A stretch of DNA of 64,000 nucleotides. It comes from Arminella tubonensis. GTDB taxonomy: Bacteria; Pseudomonadota; Alphaproteobacteria; Rhizobiales; Rhizobiaceae. Each line of letters begins with the position of its first letter. The first letter of the stretch is position 1. The notes under the pieces were generated by a model. It searched no databases. It was not told the DNA's origin and worked only from the letters and a program-made list of their open reading frames with translations. Where the stretch lies: contig NZ_PCDP01000003.1 of NCBI RefSeq assembly GCF_003240585.1, positions 1-64,000 on the forward strand. Reading direction: 5' to 3'. The position numbers were made by a program, and so were the translations under genes. Shown here piece after piece: positions 35,593 to 45,711 of the stretch.

Positions 35593-36177
35593 ATGGCGCA
35601 TCGTTCAACCTTTAGGACCCTGCGAAACAAAGACTACACTCGCATGCCCTGGAAAAACGGCGGCGGCGAGACGGTGGAGATCGCCGTTTTCCCTGAAGGG
35701 GCGGCGCTTGCGGATTTCGATTGGCGGGTCAGCATGGCAACAGTCGCCTCCGATGGTCCGTTCTCGATCTTTCCCGGTATAGACCGAACGCTTTCCATTC
35801 TCGATGGCGAAGGCATGACGCTTTTCATCGAGGATCGTGAGCCGATTCTTCTGACCGATAAGAGCGCGCCCCTACCCTTCCCGGCGGATGCGGCGACGTC
35901 GGCAACGCTTGTCGGCGGTCCGATTACCGATCTCAATATCATGACGCGCCGCGGGATCCTGTCGCACGACGTCGAGCGCGTTACGGTCGACGACACCTTC
36001 GAAATTGCAGTGCAAGGCCAGACGACGCTCGTCCTTTGCGCCAGCGGCGCTCTCGGCCTGGAGGTGGCGGACGAAAGCGCAGCCCTTGGCGAACGCGATT
36101 GCTTGATCCTTGGCACGGAGAAGGGCAAATTGACGCTGTCCGGAAAGGGGCTCTGCTACATCATCCGCATCGCTTGA
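35593..36177 (+). CDS. hutD: HutD family protein
   Basis: A 194-residue bicupin of the HutD family (DUF886). Signature positions are present: MPWKNGGGETVEIAVFPEGA near the N-terminus, FDWRVSMATVASDGPFSIFPG, TLSILDGEGM and a later GGPITDLNIMTRRG. In Pseudomonas HutD is proposed to cap hut expression by binding urocanate; catalytic function is not known. I choose ATG 35593 with AAAGAGA upstream, although GTG 35578 in frame is possible. It is the last hut gene. Confidence 0.88.
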   Translation: MAHRSTFRTLRNKDYTRMPWKNGGGETVEIAVFPEGAALADFDWRVSMATVASDGPFSIFPGIDRTLSILDGEGMTLFIEDREPILLTDKSAPLPFPADAATSATLVGGPITDLNIMTRRGILSHDVERVTVDDTFEIAVQGQTTLVLCASGALGLEVADESAALGERDCLILGTEKGKLTLSGKGLCYIIRIA

Positions 36178-36243
36178 CAGTGCCCGATCGAACGATGTCC
36201 ATTGGATTATCCAACGAAACGCACTGATAGGAAGGATGCTTTC

Positions 36244-36906
36244 ATGACCGATCGGCCATCGACACCGGACAGCAAGCTCACGCTCTCGAAACGCAAATGG
36301 GCGGCGGAAGGCAAGTTTCTGACCGGCCGCATCAGCCGGCCGGAGACCGAGCGGCTGCCGCCGGGCCAGCATCTCGTCAAGAACTGGCCGGTCCTTGATC
36401 TCGGGCAACAGCCGCAGATCTCTGAAGACAGCTGGAAGCTTGAAGTTCGCGGCCTCGTCGAAACACCGTTGGCCTTGACCTGGTCGGCGTTTCAGGCGCT
36501 GGAACAGTGCTCGAGGCTTAGCGACATCCACTGCGTGACGACGTGGTCACGCTATGACAACCGCTGGGAGGGTGTCTCGACGCGCGACCTCCTCGACATG
36601 GTCATGCCAAAATCCGAGGCGAACTACGTCATGCTGACGAGCTATGACGGCTACACGACCAACCTGCCCTTGTCTGATTTTGCCGTGGAAGATGCTATCC
36701 TTGCGACCGCATGGGAGGGCCAGCCGCTGACCCGCGACCATGGAGGTCCTATGCGCCTGGTCGTCCCGCATCTCTACTTCTGGAAAAGTGCCAAATGGCT
36801 CAATCGCATCGAGCTCATCTCGGCCGACAAGGCGGGCTTCTGGGAGAAGAACGGTTACCACATGTATGGCGACCCTTGGCGCGAGCAGCGCTATTCCGAT
36901 GACTAG
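36244..36906 (+). CDS. Sulfite oxidase-like molybdopterin-dependent oxidoreductase
   Basis: A 220-residue soluble protein of the oxidoreductase molybdopterin-binding superfamily. The Moco-ligating Cys is in DIHCVTTWSRYDNRWEGV, with RVLVPHLYFWKSAKW-type blocks near the C-terminus (MRLVVPHLYFWKSAKWLNRI). It has no Tat signal, unlike MsrP (YedY), and no haem or dimerisation domain, so it is a minimal cytoplasmic form. ATG 36244 has AGGAAGG upstream. It follows hutD by 66 bp but is not part of histidine breakdown. Substrate unknown. Confidence 0.85.
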   Translation: MTDRPSTPDSKLTLSKRKWAAEGKFLTGRISRPETERLPPGQHLVKNWPVLDLGQQPQISEDSWKLEVRGLVETPLALTWSAFQALEQCSRLSDIHCVTTWSRYDNRWEGVSTRDLLDMVMPKSEANYVMLTSYDGYTTNLPLSDFAVEDAILATAWEGQPLTRDHGGPMRLVVPHLYFWKSAKWLNRIELISADKAGFWEKNGYHMYGDPWREQRYSDD

Positions 36907-36975
36907 CACCGTCTGCGGGACCTATGCTAGCAACTATGTGATTAGAATCCATGGCTTGCAATCACGGCGGAGCGT

Positions 36976-36989
36976 AGTAAAAATTTACT
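36976..36989. promoter_or_regulatory. LacI-family operator copy 1 (upstream of lacI-type gene)
   Basis: AGTAAAAATTTACT is an inverted repeat (AGTAAA / TTTACT around AA). The same 13-mer GTAAAAATTTACT, followed by GA, recurs at 38176-38188 in front of the binding-protein gene. The sites bracket the LacI-type gene, which points to autoregulation plus control of the sugar operon. Confidence 0.65.
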
Positions 36990-37106
36990 GATCGATTTCG
37001 CGCTTCGATTCACCCACGGCAACTGGCAAGCATTCATGTGGTTCAGCGGCAGATCAGACTCTGCCGCGAAGGGCATGCCCACGGCGGCGACAAGGCAATA
37101 CGTGCA

Positions 37107-38153
37107 ATGGTGACGATCAAGGAAATAGCGAATGCGGTCGGCGTTTCGTCGGCCACCGTATCCCGCGTTCTCAACTATGATGCGACCCTGTCGATTTCCT
37201 CCAAGAAGCGACAGGCGGTGATCGAGACGGCGGAAGCGTTGAACTACGCGACGCCACGCAATCGCAACCGCGCCAATGGCACGAACGGGGCGGCACAGGC
37301 TGTTGTGCCCGGAGCCGGCAAGATTGCACTCGTGCACTTCCTCAGGCCACCGCAGGAATTGACGGACCCCTACTACATCGGCGTCAGACTTGGCATCGAA
37401 AACCGCTGTCGCGCGCTGCAGGTCGAGGTGGTCAAGGTCTACCACACCGACAGCTTGCCAGAGGCAACATTGCTGCGCGATGCATCTGGCGTCATCGCCG
37501 TCGGACGGCATACCAACCAGGAGGTCGAGTGGCTGAGGGAGCATAGCCGAACGCTTGCTTTTGCCGACTTCTCACCTGCCTCGGACCTGGACGATAGCGT
37601 CGAAAGCGACATCCATCTGGCAATGCGCAAACTGCTATCGGCAATCCGCGACCGCGGATATCGGCGCATCGGGTTCATCGGCTGGATAGAAGATATCAAT
37701 CAGGTTCCACACCATTTTATCGAGCGCCGCTGCCGAACGTTTATCGACTGGATGAAGGAGGCGGACCTCTTCGATCCCGAACTCTGCATGACCGAGAGAC
37801 TGACGCCCGATAGCGGATATAACCTTGCCCGCGCCATGATGCAGAAGGAGGATCCGCCGGAAATCATCATCACCTGCAACGACAACATGGCCATTGGCGC
37901 ATACCGCGCCATGCTCGAACTCGGCCTGAAGATCCCCGATGACGTGGCAATTGCCAGTTTCAACGATATTCCCGTGGCCCAGCTTCTCAATCCGCCGCTG
38001 TCCACCGTCCATATCCCAGCGGAACTGATCGGCGAAACAGCCGTCGACCTGCTGCTGGAACGGTTCGCCGGACGCGAGGTCGCCAAGAAAGTCATTTTGG
38101 CAACAGAAGTGATTTGGCGAGACAGCACGCGGAATGTCGATAATATCGTTTAA
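37107..38153 (+). CDS. LacI family regulator (EbgR/GalR-like)
   Basis: A 348-residue repressor. The N-terminal LacI helix-turn-helix is MVTIKEIANAVGVSSATVSR with the hinge helix around VIETAEALNYATPR. From about residue 65 a periplasmic-binding-protein-like sensor domain follows (RLGIENRCRALQVEVVKVYH, ITCNDNMAIGAYRAMLELG, IASFNDIPVAQLLNPPLSTV). ATG 37107 is chosen because the helix-turn-helix begins there. Two identical operator-like repeats flank the gene, and the neighbouring sugar importer and GH2 enzyme are its likely targets, with a beta-galactoside as inducer. Confidence 0.93.
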   Translation: MVTIKEIANAVGVSSATVSRVLNYDATLSISSKKRQAVIETAEALNYATPRNRNRANGTNGAAQAVVPGAGKIALVHFLRPPQELTDPYYIGVRLGIENRCRALQVEVVKVYHTDSLPEATLLRDASGVIAVGRHTNQEVEWLREHSRTLAFADFSPASDLDDSVESDIHLAMRKLLSAIRDRGYRRIGFIGWIEDINQVPHHFIERRCRTFIDWMKEADLFDPELCMTERLTPDSGYNLARAMMQKEDPPEIIITCNDNMAIGAYRAMLELGLKIPDDVAIASFNDIPVAQLLNPPLSTVHIPAELIGETAVDLLLERFAGREVAKKVILATEVIWRDSTRNVDNIV

Positions 38154-38174
38154 CTTCAATCACATAAATTTCCT

Positions 38175-38188
38175 GGTAAAAATTTACT
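38175..38188. promoter_or_regulatory. LacI-family operator copy 2 (upstream of sugar-binding protein gene)
   Basis: GGTAAAAATTTACT shares the 13-mer of copy 1 and lies 89 bp before the binding-protein start. It is directly upstream of a promoter-like pair, where a bound repressor would block RNA polymerase. Confidence 0.65.
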
Positions 38189-38194
38189 GAAATA

Positions 38195-38223
38195 TTGCGT
38201 CCGATCCCAATTTAGGGAATACT
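38195..38223 (+). promoter_or_regulatory. Candidate sigma-70 promoter of the beta-galactoside operon
   Basis: TTGCGT (38195-38200) and AATACT (38218-38223) are 17 bp apart, 54 bp before the binding-protein ATG and a few bases after operator copy 2. The match to consensus is modest. Confidence 0.35.
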
Positions 38224-38277
38224 CTCACACAGAGGCGGAGAGGACTGTCTCGTAAGCAAGCCTTTTGGGAGGAAGCA

Positions 38278-39558
38278 ATGAATCATTTTCTGCGCGCGCA
38301 GCTGCCGCGCATCGTCGGTCTGGCCATGGCTGGCGTCAGCCTGTTTGCGGTCACCGCCGCCGAGGCAAAACAGATCACCATCTGGTGCTGGGATCCGAAT
38401 TTCAACGTCGCCATCATGAAGGAAGCGGGATCGCGCTACACGAAGGCTCATCCCGATGTGACCTTCAATGTCGTCGACTTCGCCAAGGCAGACGTCGAGA
38501 CGAAGCTGCAGACGGGTCTGTCTTCCGGCGCCGGCGCCGGCGCCGGCCTGCCCGACATCGTGCTGATCGAGGATTACGGCGCGCAGAAATACCTTCAGTC
38601 GTTTCCCGGCGCCTTCGCGCCGATGTCGGACAAGGTCGATTACTCCGGTTTCGCACCCTACAAGGTGCAGTTGATGACACTCGACGGCAAGGTCTACGGC
38701 ATGCCCTTCGATTCGGGCGTCACCGGCATGTACTACCGCAAGGACTATCTCGAGGCCGCAGGTTTCAAGCCCGCGGACATGCAAAATATAACCTGGGATC
38801 GCTTCATCGAGATCGGCAAGCAGGTCGAGGCGAAGACCGGCAAGAAAATGATCGGTATCCAGTCGAACGATGCCGGCCTTGTGCGCATCATGATGCAGTC
38901 TGCAAGCGGCTGGTATTTCGATAAGGACGGCAACCCGAATATTGTTGGCAATGCAGCGCTGAAGGCCTCGCTCGAGACATTCGGCAAGCTGATGTCCTCT
39001 GGGGTCTACAAGCCCGCTGCCGACTGGGCCAATTGGGTCGGCACCTTCACGTCAGGCGATGTGGCGACCGTCGTTACCGGGGTCTGGATCACCGGCACGG
39101 TCAAGGCTGATGCCGACCAATCCGGCAAATGGGGCGTGGCACCGATCCCCGCACTTTCGATCGACGGGGCGACGCACGCCTCCAATCTCGGCGGATCGAG
39201 CTGGTACGTGCTCGCCAATTCCGCGCAGAAGGATGACGCCATCGACTTCCTCAACGCGGAATACGCCAAGGATATCGATTTCTACCAGAAGATCCTGACG
39301 GACCGCGGCGCAGTCGGCTCGCTGATGGCAGCGCGCGGTGGAGCTGCCTATTCCGTGGCCGACCCCTTCTTCGGTGGCGAAATGGTCTGGCAGAACTTCG
39401 CCGACTGGCTCTCAAAGGTACCGCCTGTGAACTACGGCATCTTTACCAATGAAGTGGACGCGGCGGTCACCGCGCAGATTCCCGCGATCGCCAAGGGCGA
39501 GCCGATCGATGACGTGCTCAAGGCCATCGATCAACAGGTGAAGACCCAGATACAATAG
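38278..39558 (+). CDS. Extracellular sugar-binding protein (family 1)
   Basis: A 426-residue periplasmic protein. The signal peptide has an N-terminal Arg and a hydrophobic core (RIVGLAMAGVSLFAVTAAEA), and the mature protein begins KQITIWCWDPNFNVAIMKEA. It shows the binding-protein hinge sequences YGMPFDSGVTGMYYRKDYLE and GSSWYVLANSAQKDDAIDFL. The ATG has GGAGGA at ideal distance. It is the first gene of the LacI-controlled importer operon with a GH2 enzyme, so its ligand is probably a beta-galactoside. Confidence 0.93.
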   Translation: MNHFLRAQLPRIVGLAMAGVSLFAVTAAEAKQITIWCWDPNFNVAIMKEAGSRYTKAHPDVTFNVVDFAKADVETKLQTGLSSGAGAGAGLPDIVLIEDYGAQKYLQSFPGAFAPMSDKVDYSGFAPYKVQLMTLDGKVYGMPFDSGVTGMYYRKDYLEAAGFKPADMQNITWDRFIEIGKQVEAKTGKKMIGIQSNDAGLVRIMMQSASGWYFDKDGNPNIVGNAALKASLETFGKLMSSGVYKPAADWANWVGTFTSGDVATVVTGVWITGTVKADADQSGKWGVAPIPALSIDGATHASNLGGSSWYVLANSAQKDDAIDFLNAEYAKDIDFYQKILTDRGAVGSLMAARGGAAYSVADPFFGGEMVWQNFADWLSKVPPVNYGIFTNEVDAAVTAQIPAIAKGEPIDDVLKAIDQQVKTQIQ

Positions 39559-39581
39559 AGTTATCCCGAGACCACGGCTGG

Positions 39582-39605
39582 GGCGGTCTTCGGACCGCCT
39601 TCTTT
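39582..39605 (+). terminator. UUCG-loop hairpin after binding-protein gene (attenuator)
   Basis: Perfect 7-bp stem GGCGGTC/GACCGCC closed by a stable UUCG tetraloop, followed by TTCTTT. It lies 23 bp after the binding-protein stop and 34 bp before the permease. A partial terminator here would give more binding protein than permease. Confidence 0.65.
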
Positions 39606-39638
39606 GTCCGCGTTTTCTATCCGCCTTGAGGAATATTG

Positions 39639-40532
39639 ATGGCCCTTGCCCGCCCAGGCGGCGTCCGCCGCTACTACGACATCAACGGCTGGCTATTCGT
39701 CGGCCCAGCGCTGGCGATGATCTGCATCTTCATGATCTATCCGATCCTGTGGTCGCTGTGGATTTCCTTCCAGTCCGGCCGCGGCATGATGATCAAGTTC
39801 GTCGGCTTCGGAAATGTCGTCCGCCTCGTCCACGATCCCGTGTTCCAAAAGGCGCTCAGCAATACGATCATCTTCTTCGTCGTGCAGGTGCCGATCATGA
39901 TCCTGCTGGCGTTGACGCTGGCAGCCGTCCTGAACAGCCCGAGGCTGATCGGCCGCGACATGTTTCGCACCGCCATCTTCCTGCCCTGCGTCACCTCGCT
40001 GGTCGCCTATTCCGCCCTCTTCAAGGGAATGTTCGCCAACGACGGCATCATCAACAGCACGCTTGAAGCAGTCGGCATCATCGCCTCGCCGATCCCCTGG
40101 CTGACCGACAGTTTCTGGGCGAAGGTGCTGATCATCATCGCCATCACGTGGCGCTGGACCGGCTACAACATGATCTTTTATCTCTCGGCGATGCAGAACA
40201 TCGACAAGTCGATCTACGAGGCAGCGCGGATCGACGGGATCAATGCCTGGGGCCGGTTCTTCTACATCACCATTCCACTGCTGAAGCCGGTCATTCTCTT
40301 CACCTCGGTGATCTCGACGATTGGCACGCTGCAGCTGTTCGACGAGGTCATGAACATAACGCAGGGTGGTCCGTCCGATTCGACGCTGACGCTGTCGCTC
40401 TACATCTACAACCTGACCTTCAAGTTCATCCCGAACCTCGGCTATGCCGCCACCGTTTCCTACGTGATCGTCGTGATCGTGGCGATGCTGGCCTTCCTGC
40501 AATTCTTTGCGGCGCGGGAGAGAGACCAATGA
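39639..40532 (+). CDS. Carbohydrate ABC importer permease, MalF-like
   Basis: A 297-residue permease with six membrane segments and an EAA loop (SIYEAARIDGINAWGRFFYITIP-type). ATG 39639 is preferred to an adjacent upstream TTG because GAGGA lies six bases before it. The last bases overlap the next permease start (ATGA, 40529-40532). It forms the channel of the beta-galactoside importer. Confidence 0.92.
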   Translation: MALARPGGVRRYYDINGWLFVGPALAMICIFMIYPILWSLWISFQSGRGMMIKFVGFGNVVRLVHDPVFQKALSNTIIFFVVQVPIMILLALTLAAVLNSPRLIGRDMFRTAIFLPCVTSLVAYSALFKGMFANDGIINSTLEAVGIIASPIPWLTDSFWAKVLIIIAITWRWTGYNMIFYLSAMQNIDKSIYEAARIDGINAWGRFFYITIPLLKPVILFTSVISTIGTLQLFDEVMNITQGGPSDSTLTLSLYIYNLTFKFIPNLGYAATVSYVIVVIVAMLAFLQFFAARERDQ

Positions 40533-41353
40533 GCGGCGACCGGATCAGGAAGGTCCTCGGCGGGACGCTCACCTATGGCTTCGTCGGCATCATGTCGTTC
40601 CTGTCCATCTTTCCGTTCGTCTGGATGGTGATTGGCACAACCAACAGCTCGATCGACATCATCAAGGGGCGGCTGTCGTTTGGTGCGGCGCTGGCGACGA
40701 ACATCCATGGGTTCTTCAGCCAGGTGGATGCGCCGCTGATCTTCTGGAATTCGGCGAAGATCGCAATCCTCAGCACGGTGCTCACCCTCACCGTCTCTTC
40801 CTTTGCCGGCTATGGCTTCGAGATGTTCCGCTCCCGCTTCCGTGAGCGGGTCTATAGCGCCATCCTGCTGACGCTGATGATCCCCTTTGCCGCATTGATG
40901 ATCCCGCTCTTCGTGCTGATGGGGCATGCGGGCCTGATCAACACCCACCTTGCAGTGCTGCTGCCGACCGTCGGCTCTGCCTTCATCATCTTCTATTTCC
41001 GCCAGAGTTCGAAGGCGTTCCCGTCCGAGCTTCGGGATGCCGCCAAGGTCGATGGACTGAAGGAGTGGCAGATCTTCCTGTTCATCTATGTCCCGGTGAT
41101 GCGCTCGACCTATGCCGCCGCCTTCATCATCGTCTTCATGACCGCCTGGAACAACTATCTCTGGCCGCTGATCGTGCTGCAGTCGAACGAGACCAAGACG
41201 ATCACGCTGGTGATCTCATCGCTTGCCTCGGCCTATTATCCGGATTTCGGCGTCGTCATGGTGGGCACGGTGCTCGCGACGCTGCCGACCCTCATCGTCT
41301 TCTTTCTCATGCAACGTCAATTCGTCCAGGGCATGCTGGGCTCAGTCAAATAG
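40529..41353 (+). CDS. Carbohydrate ABC importer permease, MalG-like
   Basis: A 274-residue permease starting at ATG 40529 (MSGDRIRKVLGG), overlapping the upstream stop by 4 bp. It has six membrane segments and the EAA loop SELRDAAKVDGLKEWQIFLF. The longer open frame upstream is out of register with the real permease and is discarded. Eight bases separate it from the GH2 gene. Confidence 0.92.
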   Translation: MSGDRIRKVLGGTLTYGFVGIMSFLSIFPFVWMVIGTTNSSIDIIKGRLSFGAALATNIHGFFSQVDAPLIFWNSAKIAILSTVLTLTVSSFAGYGFEMFRSRFRERVYSAILLTLMIPFAALMIPLFVLMGHAGLINTHLAVLLPTVGSAFIIFYFRQSSKAFPSELRDAAKVDGLKEWQIFLFIYVPVMRSTYAAAFIIVFMTAWNNYLWPLIVLQSNETKTITLVISSLASAYYPDFGVVMVGTVLATLPTLIVFFLMQRQFVQGMLGSVK

Positions 41354-41361
41354 GAATGAAA

Positions 41362-43605
41362 ATGCGTTCTGTTGTTGCTTTCAACGAATCCTGGACTTTC
41401 CACGAGGGCTTTACGCCGGCGCTCGTCAAAGCCCTGAGTGCCGGGCAATCCGTGAGCCTGCCGCACAATGCCGTGGAACTCCCGTTCAATTATTTCGACG
41501 AAAAATCCTACCAGCGCGCCTTCACCTATCAGAAAGTGTTGCGCTGGCAGCCGGAATTTTCCGGGCGCGAAGTATCGCTGGTTTTCGACGGGGCGATGGC
41601 GGACTCCGTCGTCTATCTCAATGGAGAGGAGATCATTGCCCACAAGGACGGCTATACGCCGTTCACCGCAAGACTGACCGAACGGCTTGTCGAAGGTGAC
41701 AATCTCGTCACCGTCAAGATCGACGGCAGCGAGAACCCGGAGATCCCTCCATTCGGCGGCCGGATCGATTATCTGACCTATGCCGGTATTTACCGTGACG
41801 TCTGGCTGAAGGTGACCGACCCGGTCTCGATCGCCAATCTCAAGATCGAAACCTCACATGTTCTGACCGACGCGAAATCCGTGACGGTGCGCTGCGACTT
41901 CGCCAATCCGACAGACCTTCGGTTCAGGGGCACGGTTGTGGCGACCCTTCGTGACGCCGGCGGCCTGAAGCTGGCGACGGCTGCGACGGATACCCTGGGC
42001 GAGAGCGTCACACTGGGGTTCACCAACCTTACAGGCCTTTCGCTTTGGGACATCGACAATCCGGTGCTCTACGAGATATCGGTCGAACTGACGAGCGACC
42101 ACGGGTCCGACCGCCATGCCTCCCATTTCGGTTTCCGCACGGCTGAATTCACCGTCGAGGGTTTTCGCCTCAATGGACGCAAGCTGAAGATCCGCGGCCT
42201 TAATCGGCATCAGTCCTATCCCTATGTCGGCTATGCCGCCGGACGCTCCGCACAGGAGCGCGATGCCGAGATCATGAAGCACACATTGAAGTGCAACCTG
42301 GTCCGCACCTCGCACTATCCGCAATCGAAGTGGTTCCTCGACCATTGCGACCGCATAGGCCTCCTCGTATTCGAGGAAATTCCCGGCTGGCAGCACATCG
42401 GCGGCGAAGAGTGGAAGCAGGAATCGGTGAAGAACGTCCGCCGCATGATCGAGCGGGATTGGAACCACCCGTCGATCATCATCTGGGGCGTGCGGATCAA
42501 CGAATCGAAAGATTCACACGACTTCTACCTCGAGACCAACCGCGTCGCCCACGAACTTGACCCAACGCGGCAGACCGGCGGCGTCCGCTTCATCCTCGAC
42601 AGCGAGTTCCTCGAGGACGTATTTACAATGAACGACTTCATTCTCGGCAACGAGGAATTGCCTGGCCAGAACCGTCCGCGCACGCCGCTGCGCTCGCAGC
42701 AGGAATGCACGGGCCTGACACGGACCGTGCCCTACCTGATCACCGAATTTGGCGGGCACATGTATCCGACGAAGATCTACGACCAGGAGCAGCGGCAGGC
42801 CGAACACGTCCGCCGGCATCTGGACGTGTTGAACGCCGCCTACGGCGACCCCAATATTTCCGGCGCAATCGGCTGGTGCATGTTCGACTACAACACCCAT
42901 AAGGATTTCGGCTCCGGCGATCGCATCTGCTACCACGGCGTGATGGATATGTTCCGCGAGCCGAAGTTCGCAGCCTATGTTTACGCCAGCCAATGCGAGC
43001 CATCCGAAGAGGTGGTGATGAAGCCGGTGACCTTCTGGGCGCGCGGCGAGCGCAACATCGGCGGCGTGCTGCCGCTCGTCATTCTCACCAATTGCGACGA
43101 GGTCGAACTGCGCTATGGCTCGCTCGTCAAGCGCATCGGTCCGGACCGGGAGAATTTTCCGCATCTGCCGCACCCACCTGTCGTCATCGACCATCGCCAT
43201 TTCACCCGCGATGAGCTCGGCGTCTGGGGCATGCAGTGGGAGGATGCTCATTTTACCGGCTTTGTCGGCGGCGAGGCGGTTTCCGAACTGGATATGGTGG
43301 CCGATCCGCTGCCAACGACGCTGCAGGTTGCGGCCGACAGCCAGACGATCCGCACGCAGGATCGCGACAGCACCCGCGTCATCATCCGTGCGCTGGACCA
43401 GGTGGGCTCGCGCATTCCATTCATCAATGACGTCGTCTCACTCAAGGTCGATGGTCCGGCAAGAGTCGTTGGGCCGCAGACCATCCCCTTCCAGGGTGGA
43501 ACAACGGGTTTCTGGCTGGAATCGACTGGGCTGCCCGGCGCCATCACCGTCGAGGTCTCCTCGTCGCGCTTTGCGACGACGACGCTGCAATTGACCGCAG
43601 TCTGA
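41362..43605 (+). CDS. Beta-galactosidase-type glycoside hydrolase, GH2
   Basis: A 747-residue cytoplasmic enzyme with GH2 layout: sugar-binding jelly roll (residues about 1-155), immunoglobulin-like domain (about 156-262), TIM barrel (about 263-560) and C-terminal beta domains. The acid/base Glu381 is in IIIWGVRINESKD and the nucleophile Glu462 in PYLITEFGGHMYP. AGGA at 41352-41355 fits ATG 41362 (six-base spacing) and is too close for ATG 41356. The gene lies inside the importer operon, so it acts on imported beta-galactosides. Beta-glucuronidase or beta-mannosidase activity is not excluded. Confidence 0.9.
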   Translation: MRSVVAFNESWTFHEGFTPALVKALSAGQSVSLPHNAVELPFNYFDEKSYQRAFTYQKVLRWQPEFSGREVSLVFDGAMADSVVYLNGEEIIAHKDGYTPFTARLTERLVEGDNLVTVKIDGSENPEIPPFGGRIDYLTYAGIYRDVWLKVTDPVSIANLKIETSHVLTDAKSVTVRCDFANPTDLRFRGTVVATLRDAGGLKLATAATDTLGESVTLGFTNLTGLSLWDIDNPVLYEISVELTSDHGSDRHASHFGFRTAEFTVEGFRLNGRKLKIRGLNRHQSYPYVGYAAGRSAQERDAEIMKHTLKCNLVRTSHYPQSKWFLDHCDRIGLLVFEEIPGWQHIGGEEWKQESVKNVRRMIERDWNHPSIIIWGVRINESKDSHDFYLETNRVAHELDPTRQTGGVRFILDSEFLEDVFTMNDFILGNEELPGQNRPRTPLRSQQECTGLTRTVPYLITEFGGHMYPTKIYDQEQRQAEHVRRHLDVLNAAYGDPNISGAIGWCMFDYNTHKDFGSGDRICYHGVMDMFREPKFAAYVYASQCEPSEEVVMKPVTFWARGERNIGGVLPLVILTNCDEVELRYGSLVKRIGPDRENFPHLPHPPVVIDHRHFTRDELGVWGMQWEDAHFTGFVGGEAVSELDMVADPLPTTLQVAADSQTIRTQDRDSTRVIIRALDQVGSRIPFINDVVSLKVDGPARVVGPQTIPFQGGTTGFWLESTGLPGAITVEVSSSRFATTTLQLTAV

Positions 43606-43630
43606 TGTCACAAAGGAAAGCGGCCACGCC

Positions 43631-44710
<1,080 letters not shown>

Positions 44711-44714
44711 ACCT

Positions 44715-45524
44715 TCATGCGATCTCGGGATAGCCGAGTGCTATTGCCTGCCGCTCCAGATCGGCTAGGCGCTCATAGTCAGCATCGGACAACACTTCGA
44801 AGCGGCGAAGCGAGAGGATGTCCCGTACCTGCGAAAGCTCCGGTACAGTCTCGACGCTCGCAAGAATCCGCCTGAGCATCGCGAGCTCTTCGTCGCTGGT
44901 GGTCGCATGCGTCACAAAGGGCAGGCCCGGCCCGCCCTCCGTCTCGCCAAGCACCCGGATGTTTGCAAGACGCGCCGGCTCGAAGCGGTTGGTATTGCCG
45001 AAGGTGATGCAATCGATCGAGGCTATGTCAGCCATGCCTGTCGCAACCGCGTCAATACTGGCGAGGTGACTGCCAGTCTCGATGACCGAGGAGAAGAAGC
45101 GGCCGCCTTGCGCAAAAGGAGCGATGGCCGCACGAAAAAGATTGGTGCCGGAATTGCTGCCGGGCTCGTTGATGGCGGCTACAGCGCCCCTGAGGTCTCC
45201 AAGCGATTGCGCCTGACAGTTCCTGGCGACGATGATGAAACTCCGCGTCATCGCGCCGTCGCAGCCCGGCAGATCATAGACCGGAGTTGCTACCAGCCGC
45301 ACCTTGCCGCGCAATCGTTTCACATAGGGAAAGCCGCAGGTCTGGGCCAAGAGAAGATCCGGGCGCAGCCACGCCGCATCGTAAGCAACATCCTCGTCGA
45401 GCACTTCAGGAATACCGGGCAGACCCGCTCGTCGAAGCCCGTCGCGGATAAACCCCCAGAGCATATCGGTCGCAGCAACGAGCGGCGGGTGGCTGGAATA
45501 CATGGCAAGGCTTGCAAGTCGCAT
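44715..45524 (-). CDS. PhnD/SsuA-type substrate-binding protein without signal peptide
   Basis: A 269-residue protein of the PhnD-like (phosphate/phosphonate-type) binding family: MRLASLAMYSSHPPLVAATD, LLLAQTCGFPYVKRLRGKVR, AINEPGSNSGTNLFRAAI and VATGMADIASIDCITFG. No signal peptide or lipobox is seen. The 125 residues that the open frame adds upstream are low-complexity and lie over the divergent intergenic region and the amine oxidase start, so I set the start at ATG 45524. No permease or ATPase of its own lies nearby. It is convergent with the sugar ATPase and divergent from the amine oxidase. Confidence 0.78.
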   Translation of the reverse strand: MRLASLAMYSSHPPLVAATDMLWGFIRDGLRRAGLPGIPEVLDEDVAYDAAWLRPDLLLAQTCGFPYVKRLRGKVRLVATPVYDLPGCDGAMTRSFIIVARNCQAQSLGDLRGAVAAINEPGSNSGTNLFRAAIAPFAQGGRFFSSVIETGSHLASIDAVATGMADIASIDCITFGNTNRFEPARLANIRVLGETEGGPGLPFVTHATTSDEELAMLRRILASVETVPELSQVRDILSLRRFEVLSDADYERLADLERQAIALGYPEIA

Positions 45525-45711
45525 CGGACGGTTGTCTCTGGAATCACGGGCGTCGGGCGTCTTGATACACGCAGCTGCGCGATCCATCACGGAAAATCGG
45601 CTGACCGCCAAGGCCTGATTGCCTCCCGGCCGCTTGGTAGAAGTCCGAGGAGGCCTTGGCGTCCGGGGTGCCGCCGTGCAAAATCCTCCAAGTGATGCAA
45701 TGGAGAATGTG

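Noticed and set aside
41065-41361. N-terminal extension of the GH2 enzyme by 99 residues
   Set aside because: It overlaps the upstream permease in another frame, and AGGA fits ATG 41362.
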